Source: Oopsacas minuta (Eukaryota; Porifera; Hexactinellida; Lyssacinosida; Leucopsacidae). From it: a stretch of 64,000 nt of DNA. This document shows, in pieces, positions 41,351 to 53,275 of the stretch; position 1 is the stretch's first letter, and every line of letters starts with the position of its first letter. The notes beneath the pieces were generated by a model that worked only from the letters and a program-made list of their open reading frames with translations, had not been told where the DNA came from and ran no database searches. The DNA lies in NCBI GenBank assembly GCA_024704765.1, contig JAKMXF010000339.1:1-64000 (forward strand). The letters are read 5' to 3'. The position numbers and the translations under genes are program-made.

Positions 41351-44300
41351 ATATTTCCCGAATGTAGAACGATAAATGTAATTTCGGGGCACTTTCTCAG
41401 GTGGCATTCGATTGCCGAATCTTGTTCATGAATGCGATGGAATAAGGAGCGCTTAATCCTCTGAGCATATCAGAGTTCCTAACATTACCTATCTGTCATA
41501 ATATACCGAGCTCCTAGTTGATATAATTCGGATTACCCAATTACCGCGAGTTATGTTTGTGCAATGGTTCAGAGTGTATAGTTACTGGACAATTCCGACT
41601 GACAAATCTTTCCGATGAACTTAGCATAAATAGGATCAAATACCACTATCTATGTCATAATACTAAATTATACATCTGAAGTGAATATATCTAACAGAAA
41701 CAACCATTAATATCATGTTGGCAAGAAAGATATGTGGAAATAGCAAGGGAAATAACAAGCCACAAAGACTGATACCGTAATATTTAGTTAAAATGTCATT
41801 TTAGAGGCATACATTAGCATAACTAGCCTTAATTTGTCGATTAGAACTAGTTATGCAACTATATGCATTCTAAAGATAATTAAATACAGTCGAAATGTTT
41901 TTGCCAACCTAAAATGCCAAGACAAAATCAGTAAATCCATGAAGAAAAATACCCACTAAACCACAATATGCGTAGAAGAAGAAACCCTCAGTCTTTCCTT
42001 CATCGAATTAGTCTATGTAGTACAGAGAGAACAAATAATAATACTTTAAATATAACAACCAACAATTGTCAATGTTTAATCATTTGACAAAATAAAAATT
42101 GCAATTAAAATCGGGAATTTTGATCACTTGACACAAGGAAAAGGGCAAGAAACAAAGAGTCAAATTAACCTGAAATAAAATCCATTAAAGCTGCACATTT
42201 TTACATGATCAAGATAGAAAAAAGCATTACTTTTGTATTTCAATAGTACTAAGGAGAAACAAGCACTTGCACGGGCCAAATAACCCAGGGAGGCAATAAT
42301 ACCCGGCGGCAAAAACCTGATCTCTACTGTAGATCACAAAAACTGAATAAGCAGTAAATATTCAAATAATAATCATTCTAAACTGTGTCGCACGGGAAAT
42401 GATGCCTTAAATGGAAGCCATCCGTTAACTTTAACAGTATTTGATTTCCTTTGAGGTTCAAGTTACAGGATCGAAACTGTGTATTGAAAGTTTTGTGTGC
42501 GTATAAAATATATAAGAAAACAGCAATAACACAGTAATTAGTAACCATATACTGCGGATTGGTGCCAACTTGTCCGAACTACAGACGTCAAAGTCAAATA
42601 ATAAGCAAAGAAATAAAATGTTTATATTTAATGCCATCTTTATAATATGAAATCTCGGCGGATATAATATATCAGTAGTGTCGGAGACGTCGTAAGTGTC
42701 TCAGAAATAAGTCCAAAAATGTTTATGTTGCAGTTCTCAGAATGTTTTTCACTTATGAATGATCCTCGAGCAGTAAATCAAATATGAAAATATTAGACTT
42801 TTCATGATTTTAATAATTTTCAAAATTAAAGAATACTATTTTGGAACTTTAATAATAGATTCTGGAAATTAGCATTTGGTACAGGACTACAGGAGAATAC
42901 AAACATAGATGATATGGATCAGTGAAAAATCGGCAAAATTATAGGACTTTTTCTACGAAAGGTTATTGATTCTGAAAAGTGAAAATTGGAAAAAATTCGA
43001 TAAGCTATTGATAAATTGCTTCATTACCCTGTCGATACTATTTACCGAATATATACTGATATTTGGTCAGTACATTGGAACCTCCATAAACCGACAGTTT
43101 TCTGATCTTAGTAGCTTCCGAAAATACAAATTCACCTATATAATCCGACAAAATTTCATGTCTCAACGACTGTAGGTTAATGCCGGTTCAACCGTAACTG
43201 GATATCAACTGTTCGCAAATATTATCTTCTGTTGAACCAATTATTTAACAACGGAATTATGTTGCGACCTTGAAAATGTTCTTTAAAATATTAGCCATAT
43301 ATTGATGAATGGGCTGTACCCCTTCGTGAACATGATGTACATCTAAACTTATGATTAATTAATCTCTTTGTGGCATTGAAAGTTTGGGGGACCCTAGGCG
43401 CAAAGAGAAAGAAGCTACTGTTACCACAATAGAGGTGACCTAATTTGACTACCGGCCAAACTATTTAATCACCAGTCAGTCAGAATAACAACATGATTTT
43501 GTTTACCGACGAGTTGGTTGAATAATTATATCTCTATTAAATTCAAGGAGATATAAACTTCATGTATGGATTTGTAATCTTTAGAACTAGCGAGGGTGTA
43601 GTTGCACTATATTTCAAATTCAAATTAGTTGATTTGAACATTGATGATGATCTCAGATCATTTTCCAAAATTTAACATTAAGATAATATTTTCAAAAATA
43701 TGGGTCGTACTAATTAATTTTTACATTTCAATAGGTAGATCAAATGCACAAAGCCTATCGTTATATGGCTAAGAAACCGTGATTTTCCAGAAAATATTTG
43801 ATAATTATTAAGAGAATACCCGCAGACTTAGCTCAAAACCCAACGTTTTTAGTAACTTGGCCCCTCATATACAATTGCACTAAAGTTAAAATATATTCTT
43901 GTACAGTAGAAAGCAGATTTTTTCTGAATCATCAGGTGTTTCGAAGAATATGGGATTTACATATATTTCCATCGATATATTTTTACTATCCAATTCTTTA
44001 CTGTGTCGACTATACTGTGTCATCGTATGCCATAATTGAAATCACTGCTTATCGAACAATTATTATTATTATTATTAATTTCCTCCTTCTGCTATGTACA
44101 ACAAAAGCCATAATCAATTAAGAGCTGGAACTTATAGGGATCCGATACTGTCGGGCGCGTGCATATACGCTTTAGAAGTAAGTCTGTGAAAATCTGCCAC
44201 TTTTGTGCCAATTTATACCTTTCGGCTGAAATTGTACTAGAGACCGTTCAAAGGTTACATAACGCTATAAAAGGTGTGGGGTCGTATAAGAAGTGTGACC

Positions 44301-45120
44301 GATCCATTCCTTTAGTATTATCAAAATGTGAAAAATCGTGACACTGGAAGGGGAGGGGTCAAAACTTAGGGAGTTTTGGGTTGCATGACATTTGAACAGT
44401 CCCCTAGGCTTATAGTATGTAGCATACTAGGTGCAAAATCGTGTTAGGAGGTATTATAGGATTTAAGATTATATAAAATAATTCAATGATACTTAGTACA
44501 TATCATGGTCATGAAACTAAACTAACCAAAACAAGACACAATCTGCATAACGTCATTGACCACAAAATTTGAAACACAGAAAACTCAATAACGATCGCAG
44601 CTAGAGCAATACTTCTAATTGATGAAGTGTAGTATGTGTGGGACGGAACATTGGCCGCCATGACAATGCAATTTTAGAAAATGAGATCAAAAATTATAAG
44701 AAACATTAGAGTTTAGAATTAATCACTAAAAATTAGTATATATTCGCTATGTCAACATGACTTCACGAATTCCTAGTGCTTATAACTCCGTTGCTAAAAG
44801 AGATTTAATAATCATTACGATTGATTAATGTTAAATAGAATACATTTCCATGGTAATAGTGACGTCAATATAGTGGTAGCGATGACAAAAACAAGTGTTC
44901 ATACACAATTTATAATAAACTTGCGAGCGAGACTTAACTGTAGACTAAACCATCGGCACAGATTGTAATCTTGTCCTACTATATTTGCCTGTAAAAAGGT
45001 AGTTAGAAAAAAGGCGTTACGTATGTATATCAGATTTCAGAAGAATCATAATATTCGGGTAAAAAGATAAAAAGAGGTTTGTTATAAAAGTCAGATATTA
45101 TACAAGTGTCAATGATCAAT
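41351..45120. other. Long stretch with no recognised gene
   Basis: This is 3.8 kb of AT-rich DNA with no transposase motifs and no convincing exons. Frames at 42966-43175 and 43798-44121 look random in composition. A short segment near 44940-44980 resembles one near 62505-62545, possibly an interspersed short repeat. Confidence 0.5.
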
Positions 45121-47043
45121 TTAATCTGTATCTTCAAGCTCTGGAGGTGCACTCATAGGGAGTGGGGGAGGAGATAGATCTTTCTTTTCAAAAATGTCAT
45201 TACATCTGCTATTAAAAGGTATAGTTTGGAGGGAGTAATATGGTGGAGAAGGTCGGTTGGGTAGTTCGTAATCTGGGTAACAATCAAATAATTCTATGGA
45301 CCGAGCAGAACGAATTTCAATACTTCCGTCACAAATAGATACAGATTGTTTGCTCAATTGTTCATCATCATCTTGTGTAAATGTAGAAGAGTCAGTTATG
45401 TCTGGAGGAAGGTTAGTCGATTCGATTGAAGTTTCTAACCCCGAATCTTGGTGCAGAACCTCATTTGTACAATCGGCCTCTGATAATCTAGTTTTTGTTT
45501 CATTGGATACTACTTGAAAGTGGTCACAAATTGAATTTGAATCTAAATGCTCATCAGTAGCTTCCGAGTGATCGAGTTGCGACTCTAGAGTGCGATCTAT
45601 GGTAAATGGTAGTCCGATGACTACATTAGAGTGAGGGATTGAAGCAGGAATTAGATTCTGAAACTGATTCAGATTTGGGTCTGAATCAGTAAAAATCCTG
45701 ACTGGATCAAATTGAGAAAAAATTGATTCATGCAGTGAAAGTTGAAGTTTAACATCATCTGCCACCTGCACGTTCTCAATTTGTGATTGAGCCTCGGAAG
45801 TAATAGCGTTATTGGAGTTCTTACTTTTATTAGCATCAAACAATAAAAAATTCGTTCCCTTTTCTAAATCTATTGAATTTAGCCTGTCATGATCGTATGA
45901 TGTTGGCGGGACTTCCTCAATTTTAGATTCATTACACTCCTGTACTTCATTAATCTCAATGCTGAGGCCGGGATACGAATACCTTTCTGCAAACATACTT
46001 GGGGGTCTTTGTAGAATTTCGTTGGTAGAAAATGATGACACCTCCGCTCTAGGTGGAGCTTCTGGAATGATACTGTGTTCCGAGTAATTGTTGAATTTGC
46101 TTGTTCTGTTTCTTTTCCTCGCAACTGGTTGGTAAGGGATCGGTTCGCTCACTGGAACGACTATTTCTTCCTGAAATATTTGTTGTAGGGGCACAGATCC
46201 GGTGGGAAGTGGATTTGTTCTCGAAAATACAGAAATATTACTAAATTCTATTTGATCATTTATTAGGTCAGCATTATTGTCTAATTCATTAAATCTAACA
46301 GCTGTAGGTATCGGAGGAGGGGGTCTAAGAACTATTATATCCTCTTCTGATGAAGGTTCAGAGTTGAATTCATCGCTGGGTGTAGGAATACAAGGTGAAA
46401 TTCGAATTTGAGCATCAATATCTGTAGTAGGAGCCAAAGAAGTTACTGAATATTCTTCTATTTTCTCATCATTATTCGATAGTGCGGAGTCTAATTCAAA
46501 CAAGTCCGATGATATATGATATTTCTCAAACGGATCAAAAGCTTTTGTAAATTCATCAAATTTCGAATGTACAGGTTGATCATCCACATGTGTAGTTATA
46601 TACAATTTTCTCTTAGAAAATTCGTCATTCGAGGGTGAGGCAAGGTTATGTTCACGTGAATATCGATGATCGTATTTAGAATGACAAGAATGTGTACTAA
46701 GAAGAGTATCACTACGAGCTCTTAAAGAACTATCATTTGTACTCCTGGGAATAATTACACTAGAAAATGTTGATAAACTTTCTGCACCATTATCAGAGCA
46801 TATAGGACTAGGAGGAGTATTCAAAAGATTAGTTAAACGTTCAAAGCTAATTTGAGGAGACTTGAAAAGTGGGGGTGGGGGAATCCCTGTTGGTGAATTT
46901 GGAAATACCAAACTATTTTGAGTTTCCTCGGGGTTACCAGAATTAAAATCGACATTAATGGCAGGAGTATTTGAATTGACGCAAGATAAAGGATCATTTT
47001 CTCTATCCCAGAATTTATCGGTGTCATCATGAGGGACATCTGA
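45121..47043 (-). CDS. Putative terminal exon of a host gene, Ser/Pro-rich disordered protein
   Basis: This is the longest open frame in the window. A splice acceptor CTTCTATTATAG (AG at 47045-47044) opens it and it starts SDVPHDDTDKFWDRENDP, then runs uninterrupted to TAA at 45121-45123: 640 codons plus stop. The protein is acidic and rich in Ser, Pro, Asn and Glu, with PTGIPPPPLFKSP, IIVLRPPPPIPTA, ELPNRPSPPYYSL and a tail DLSPPPLPMSAPPELEDTD. Proline-rich stretches could bind SH3, WW or EVH1 domains. A basic patch VARKRNRTSK could be a localisation signal. No folded domain or membrane segment is visible, so it looks like a long disordered tail. It could follow the exon at 61372-61807. I do not recognise the gene. 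No clear polyadenylation signal was found just downstream. Confidence 0.68.
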   Translation of the reverse strand, partial: SDVPHDDTDKFWDRENDPLSCVNSNTPAINVDFNSGNPEETQNSLVFPNSPTGIPPPPLFKSPQISFERLTNLLNTPPSPICSDNGAESLSTFSSVIIPRSTNDSSLRARSDTLLSTHSCHSKYDHRYSREHNLASPSNDEFSKRKLYITTHVDDQPVHSKFDEFTKAFDPFEKYHISSDLFELDSALSNNDEKIEEYSVTSLAPTTDIDAQIRISPCIPTPSDEFNSEPSSEEDIIVLRPPPPIPTAVRFNELDNNADLINDQIEFSNISVFSRTNPLPTGSVPLQQIFQEEIVVPVSEPIPYQPVARKRNRTSKFNNYSEHSIIPEAPPRAEVSSFSTNEILQRPPSMFAERYSYPGLSIEINEVQECNESKIEEVPPTSYDHDRLNSIDLEKGTNFLLFDANKSKNSNNAITSEAQSQIENVQVADDVKLQLSLHESIFSQFDPVRIFTDSDPNLNQFQNLIPASIPHSNVVIGLPFTIDRTLESQLDHSEATDEHLDSNSICDHFQVVSNETKTRLSEADCTNEVLHQDSGLETSIESTNLPPDITDSSTFTQDDDEQLSKQSVSICDGSIEIRSARSIELFDCYPDYELPNRPSPPYYSLQTIPFNSRCNDIFEKKDLSPPPLPMSAPPELEDTD

Positions 47044-47045
47044 CT

Positions 47046-49243
47046 ATAATAGAAGGAAAGAATAATATACTACAATCGTAAAAGTGAAATTGTCAAGATT
47101 AATAGCTTGCAAAACATTTTGTCAATATCTAGAAATGACATGGCAATATCCTTACTCTGGTTTCGAGCTATACATTTACTTAAATATATTCTGAGACGAC
47201 TGAGAATAGCAGATCTAGTTTTCACTCAATGATTGAATTATATTCAAGAGGAGAACCATCGCATTGCCTCAGCAAAGATTTATAGCCACACTTCTCTCAG
47301 TAAAATAGCTAATGAACTAATTAAATATTCAATTACACATTGCATAGAATTCAAACGGAGATGGAACATTTCTGATACCATATTGCATTCTACGGGTGAG
47401 AATTACCAAGTACTGAGTTATTCAGGAGCGCAAAGCGCTCCTTTAGGCGTATAAAATTTTTAGAGCCGTTACATGAAGCAGACACATCCGACAAAGTGAC
47501 GGAAGAAATGATTGATTGTAGGTGAATCAAATCAACCAAGGAAGAGTCTATATATGAGGTATCGACGAAATCGTGAGAGTATAAACATAGAAACTTCGAA
47601 GGTGTGGAAATTGGGCAGTTCTGGTTTACGTATCCCTATCGTGAGAATTCGGTAACTTGGCTGATAGCTTAGAAATTCTGATAGCTTGAATACCATTGTT
47701 CAATGGCTAAGCAAAAATGAAAAATGCAGGAAATGACATTTTTTGGAGCTATTTTCTAACCCTTAGCACTTATTCAGGGAAATGCGGAATATTTAATAAA
47801 AATATCAAAATTCAAGAGCAATAGAAGAAATCTCCAAGAGATTTAGAATAAAATTATAATCAATAGAATGACAATTTCTCAAAAACCAAGGCAAATGAAG
47901 AGAAACTGAATAAATACACGGAATCAGCATAATCGAGAGCATTCAAGCAAAAATATTAGTTCAGCAAACAATTTGATGAAGAACAGTATTATTTGCCATT
48001 CATTCAGAATATAGATGTATGTATGCACCGGCTGCGGCGCGTCCCAAACAATCTATATTGGTTAAATTCGTCTAGCACATTATATCATATTTGAATTTAT
48101 ATATTTCGTATAATTTTATGAATTAACCAATTTTGCAGTTGATATGTCACAAAATAATTGAATAACTATAATCCGCCCGCATACATGCATGCTAAGCTGG
48201 ATATCAGGCGAAAGTAAACAAGTTTCTCATTATGTTGTAACATATCAGCGGGATAGTTGGATTATTCATACAATAAATAAATAACTATATCATATTTTGA
48301 TAAAAAATATGCTAGACGAAGAAATAGTTATTTAAATCGTACTATTAGCTAGCTAAACACTCTGTAGCTGAATTACATTGAGTCAATGGAGAAATAATTA
48401 GAATAAAGACAAAATTAGTTAGGTAGCCAAATCAGATGTCGAGAGATAGAGCTGAAACATCTTCAAACTAACAGTGCCAATATATCAAATAACCAGATTA
48501 TGGCATGTTCCCAAAATAATGTTCGTAAAATACAAGTTTGTATGAGTCGGCATGACAATATTTGGGTATTAATAATGGTAATTTAAGATTCAATAAATAA
48601 ATTGCCTTAGTTTGGCATTGACATCTAAATTGGTTATAGAAATTACTAATAATCAAAGATAACCTTGTCTCAACGTTTGAAATCAAATATTACATCTCAA
48701 TTCTATTAAATTGTCACATCAGAACAAAGAAATCCATAGGGTGTTCTAAATGGATTTAGTAGATTTTTTGATTACTGAGTATCATACCCAGGAAACCTTT
48801 GAGATTGACTGAGAAATGAAAACATGCAAAGTATGTTAACCGACTTGATTACTCTAAGAGACCCCACAAAGAAGTCAAATTTAAGAATAAGAAATATTAT
48901 TAATATTGGCTGTTATTATTTCGGTAGGGAACAACGACTCTGAAGTTAGAGCGGTATTCGACTAGGTTCACTTCTGAAAGATCAGTGTTAGATTTTTAAA
49001 AAATGTATAATTTCCCAAAGTTTTCCTTTTACCTAGTCACTGTTATTAAATGAGTAGTTTTCGTTCTTCATTAAATTACATGAATAAAGCATTTCTGAAA
49101 ATCCACACCTAAGTTCAATATTATTTCATATCTATGGATAGAATTGTCTCAAATTTTATAGACTTTTCTTTTCTAAATGCTAAAATGTGAAATGATCATC
49201 TGTAAAGATATTTGGGCAGCCTATTCTTTATATGACTCAAGGG
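47046..49243. other. Unassigned, presumed intron or intergenic DNA
   Basis: AT-rich, with no recognised coding sequence. If the two exon-like blocks belong to one gene, this is part of its intron. Confidence 0.45.
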
Positions 49244-49790
49244 TAGTGGTTCTCAAACCTTTTCTCATTGCGTACCCTCAAGCTGGATCTTGTGTGTGAT
49301 GTACCCTTGATAATGGCCTCCATTGTAAATATTAGGTTTACAATTCCTTTTACCCAGTTGTGAAAATAAAATTGTATTTAATCTAGCAATATAAATAAAG
49401 TACATACACCCACCCGTGTATTGTATTGTTGGAAGAGTATTTCTTTGAGACCTTGACTTTGTTACAAAATTAATATAGAATCTGCTAAGAAACGGAAATA
49501 TAATTAAGATTATATCAAATATGGATTTACATCCATACTTAAAGAAGAACGGGGACTACCACAATGTGTAATATCTTATAAGGTGCTATCTGAGGGCTCG
49601 ATGAAACCAAGTTTCTAAAACGCCCGTTGTCTGTTGAAGCTGATCTCCGTTTGGACTTTTCAAAAACGGTGTCACGAATTGATAGCCTGATACACAACAG
49701 GCAAGCACATTCCTCCCACTAATTAATGTGATATTCAATAAATATGAGTTAACACATATGTACGATAATGGAATCCTTAATTAGCATAAC
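49244..49790 (+). mobile_element. Internally deleted ZBED5-like hAT derivative
   Basis: It opens TAGTGGTTCTCAAACC, close to the CAGTGGTTCTCAACC end of ZBED5/SCAND3-like hAT elements. Inside, VISYKVLSEGSMKPSF at 49569-49616 is the BED-finger region and MEADLRLDFSKTVSRIDSL-like sequence at 49636-49695 is the protein C-terminus, placed side by side. The whole transposase core is missing. A longer relative starts at 62814. The right end is approximate. Confidence 0.7.
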
Positions 49791-52700
49791 CTCAAAGAAT
49801 ATATATTCAAAGGTGATAACTTATAATTGGTGATGAAACCATTGCAACTGATAGATTTTAATTATTTGGCATGAAATTACTTCCTATGCGCTGAGTCTAT
49901 TGAGATGATGGAGTGTAACTCGAAATGTTTGTATATGATTATTACAGAATTGATATGGTTAGATGAAACACCCGGCGTACCTCTAGGAAAAGTGCTGGCT
50001 GCTTTAGGGAATAAAGAGTATGTACATTAGAAATTCGTGAGTACGAACAAGGTTAATACGAAATTTCGTATAAGAACAAGAAAGTAATATATAGAAATCA
50101 GGTCCCTACAACAAGTTGTCAATTATATCGCTTCGGACACGGACTACTAAATTACCCGACGTGACAAAGCCAAAGCACAGTCAAAAATGCATAGGCTGAA
50201 CATTGTATGACTGAAAATATGATTAATTCTGTATTTTTAGCCACGTAATTGGTATCTAACACAATCTTTGGGCGCTGAATTAAAAAATTACAATTTCAAG
50301 GTTCAAAAACTCACTGCCCGCCCTAATTTTGGAAAAAAGGCGTAGTCACACCCAAATATGGCCAATACCATATTTTTTCTATTATACATCATAATACGAA
50401 ATTCGCAATATCCTCTCAACTAGGAAAAATATTGATGAACATATGATAAATAAATTGTTCAACTAAATATATTTTACTATAATATGCACATTTCAGCCCA
50501 ATTTGGTGATGATGAATTAACAAAAACAATAAAATCTAAGTTTTGATTGTAGGAGCTTGGAATTTAATAGCATGAGAGGCACGGGTTTCTAAAGTTACCG
50601 GACGTGACAATGCCATATCATAGTGAGAAATACATATGCTGAATCATAGCATTCTCTATATAAGGCCTATCATCAGCCTCGAAATTTGGACTAGGGATAT
50701 AGTAGTGTACGGTAAATATTATAATAGTATACAGAATGGTATCATATCGCACAATCAGAACTTTTATACCCAAGCAAATGTATTACATATATGTAGACTA
50801 TCATGTCTCCAAACCAACAAAACAAAAGAATCAAAATGGGCAAATTTCGTTGCTTACTAAGGATTATTTGAACATTATGGCCCAATCTTTGATGAGCTGT
50901 AGAACGTCAAATATCGCATCTTTGATTTCAAAGTTAATACGAAATGATGGAAAGATGCTTTTGAAAAATATATTAAAAATTTGAAGACGATGTTGGCAGG
51001 TTTTTGAAATACATTAGTCACCATGAATGGTGATAATTTGTCAATATGCATTTATAAGTCGAAAACCCTCAATGATATACAACTCACTATTGTCGTTTTT
51101 TAGTATATACCCGATTTCCCATACCCTTTTGTACATGTTGATATGATATCTACAAGGGTTATTGCGTAGTAATCAATAAAGCCATATATGGTAATATTCA
51201 AGATTGAGGATTAACGTAGGATTAATATACACAAGCGCAATTCATTAGTAGCACTACGAAATTGTGAACGCTTCATGTCCCACTCGGGCCTACAACCTTC
51301 ATATTTATTCATTGTAAAAGCTAAAAACTGTTTTTGAAACACATATGCCCTTTTGGAATTTGTCAACAAATTCGTGAACAATCACAAACTTTGATCATAT
51401 GGTGCTCAAAAATATCATTTTCGGGAAGAGCATACTTGATTTCCCACTATAAATAACATGTCTGTTGTAGGGTTGTGTATGATCCAATCTTGAAGATTGC
51501 AAAAAAGAAAGTATATGACTGGTATCAGAGCGTGACAGACACACTCTTTATAACACGCACACTGAATTATAGTAATATATAGTTCAATTAATATAGATAT
51601 GATATGATTTCCTTCTAATAACTATAATAAGTAATATAAGTATGAATAGTCGATGAAAATAGAAAGATAAAAATTAGTATATATTGGATTCCTAAATGTG
51701 GTATCTAACTGAAGTTTCCTAATTATCACTACCAAATTTCTTGTCTCACAACTGATAAGGTTGGCCCATAATGTGAGAGCTCATTTCTAAGATAAAGTAC
51801 TTGAATACTTGCGACATTTCTTCCTACATTGGGGTTGAATCCCTTGAAAGAGAATTTATCCCAACTATCATTAATGTAAACATATATATATGTCTTTAGA
51901 CAGACATATTGCCATACTAAACATTTCAACATCACTATCCCAAACTGTAGACATGACTGTCGTATCATGAATTAGGTACTCTCCTATTGATTCATTCGTC
52001 TTGTCCTGAATATATTGTTTAGTGGGGGAAGATAATTTCATAAAATCCACTAATTTTGGTCCGAATTAACCATGAAAATCTTCTTAACAAGTGAGCAACC
52101 AACTGGTGGACCTATATCGACAATAGCCATTGGGAATAATTGAAACTGTCATTTTCGGAATACAATTTCTTAGCTTGATTTATGTCATTTTTATGAATTC
52201 TTTTGGACCATCAAATAAAATTTTTAGATTTAAAATTAATTGATAAATTATTGAGCGACACTTAAATGTAATACTTCTGAATAGATATTCTTCTGGAAGA
52301 TCGATTGGAGAATTTTTCACTTATAAACGCTCTTAGAATCTAGTTAGGTAGAGGGATCGCCTTAAAATTTGTAGGACTCTTAGATTACTACGGAAGACAT
52401 CGAATCTAGAAAAATTGTTTTGACTTAAGGGGATGCGGAGAAGTCCTGTTGTACAATTAGGGTGAAAGATCCAAGTGTTTTGTGACTAGATTAATCAATC
52501 ACTTTCCTAAGCAAGACGTTAGCCCAATCTTCAACTACAGCGGAATTATTTTTCGAAATTCAATTTAGGACTCTTTACAAAGGATACTTTTCAATGTTCT
52601 AGTATATCTTCAACTTGGCCTTGTGAAGTAGGGAATATAAGAAGACCCATTTATCAGTTTGATTCCAAGCTTAGGCATTAAGTTTCTGATAATGGACGAA

Positions 52701-53189
52701 ACGAATTCTCCTTAGATGTCGCTCTGTAAAATTTCCGGAACCCCATCTTTAGGGAAAGGAGGCAAATTTGATCTGTTACTTTAGATTTAGTGGGAAACTC
52801 CAAACATTGCTGAAACAATCCAAGACAGGCAAGTCCCACCGATATCGTCTTTTTGATAGACTTTCATTATCTCCACTCAATGCAACCTGTGTTAGATCAA
52901 AGAGAATTGAAGAATAAATATTGCATAGCATATCTGTGTAGATTTTCTTAATGCTATCAAGATCTAACCCCATGTATAGAACTGCGATTATATTTTCTGC
53001 ACAACGTCGTGAATTTCTGCTGATTTAAATGTTCTGAAACCATACAATGACCTTCTGTATCAATCCGGATGATAACACGATCTTTTCCTCTTCCATAAGT
53101 AACTTTCCATTACATGTTTCCCTAAAGAAAATACCATTATACAACCTTCTGTATGATCAAATACACTAGAAGCCGATTATCTGGAGACG
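49791..53189. other. Long stretch with no recognised gene
   Basis: AT-rich, with no transposase motifs and no exon-like open frames on either strand. Confidence 0.5.
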
Positions 53190-53275
53190 GATAGTCGTGA
53201 TTAACTCAACTTTGATTATCCGAAAACCCCGAAATCTGATAAAACAGTTCGGATAATCGAGTTTACAATATAATA
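53190..53275. repeat. pogo/Tigger-like terminal repeat fragment
   Basis: GATTATCCGAAAACCCCG and, on the right, GTTCGGATAATCGAGTTTAC carry the ATTATCCGAA motif in opposite orientations, as in pogo-type terminal repeats and their MITEs. No partner end or gene is visible. Confidence 0.4.

Noticed and set aside
45879-46124. Arg-rich frame opposite or inside the large host exon
   Set aside because: It is an out-of-phase shadow of the 640-codon exon.
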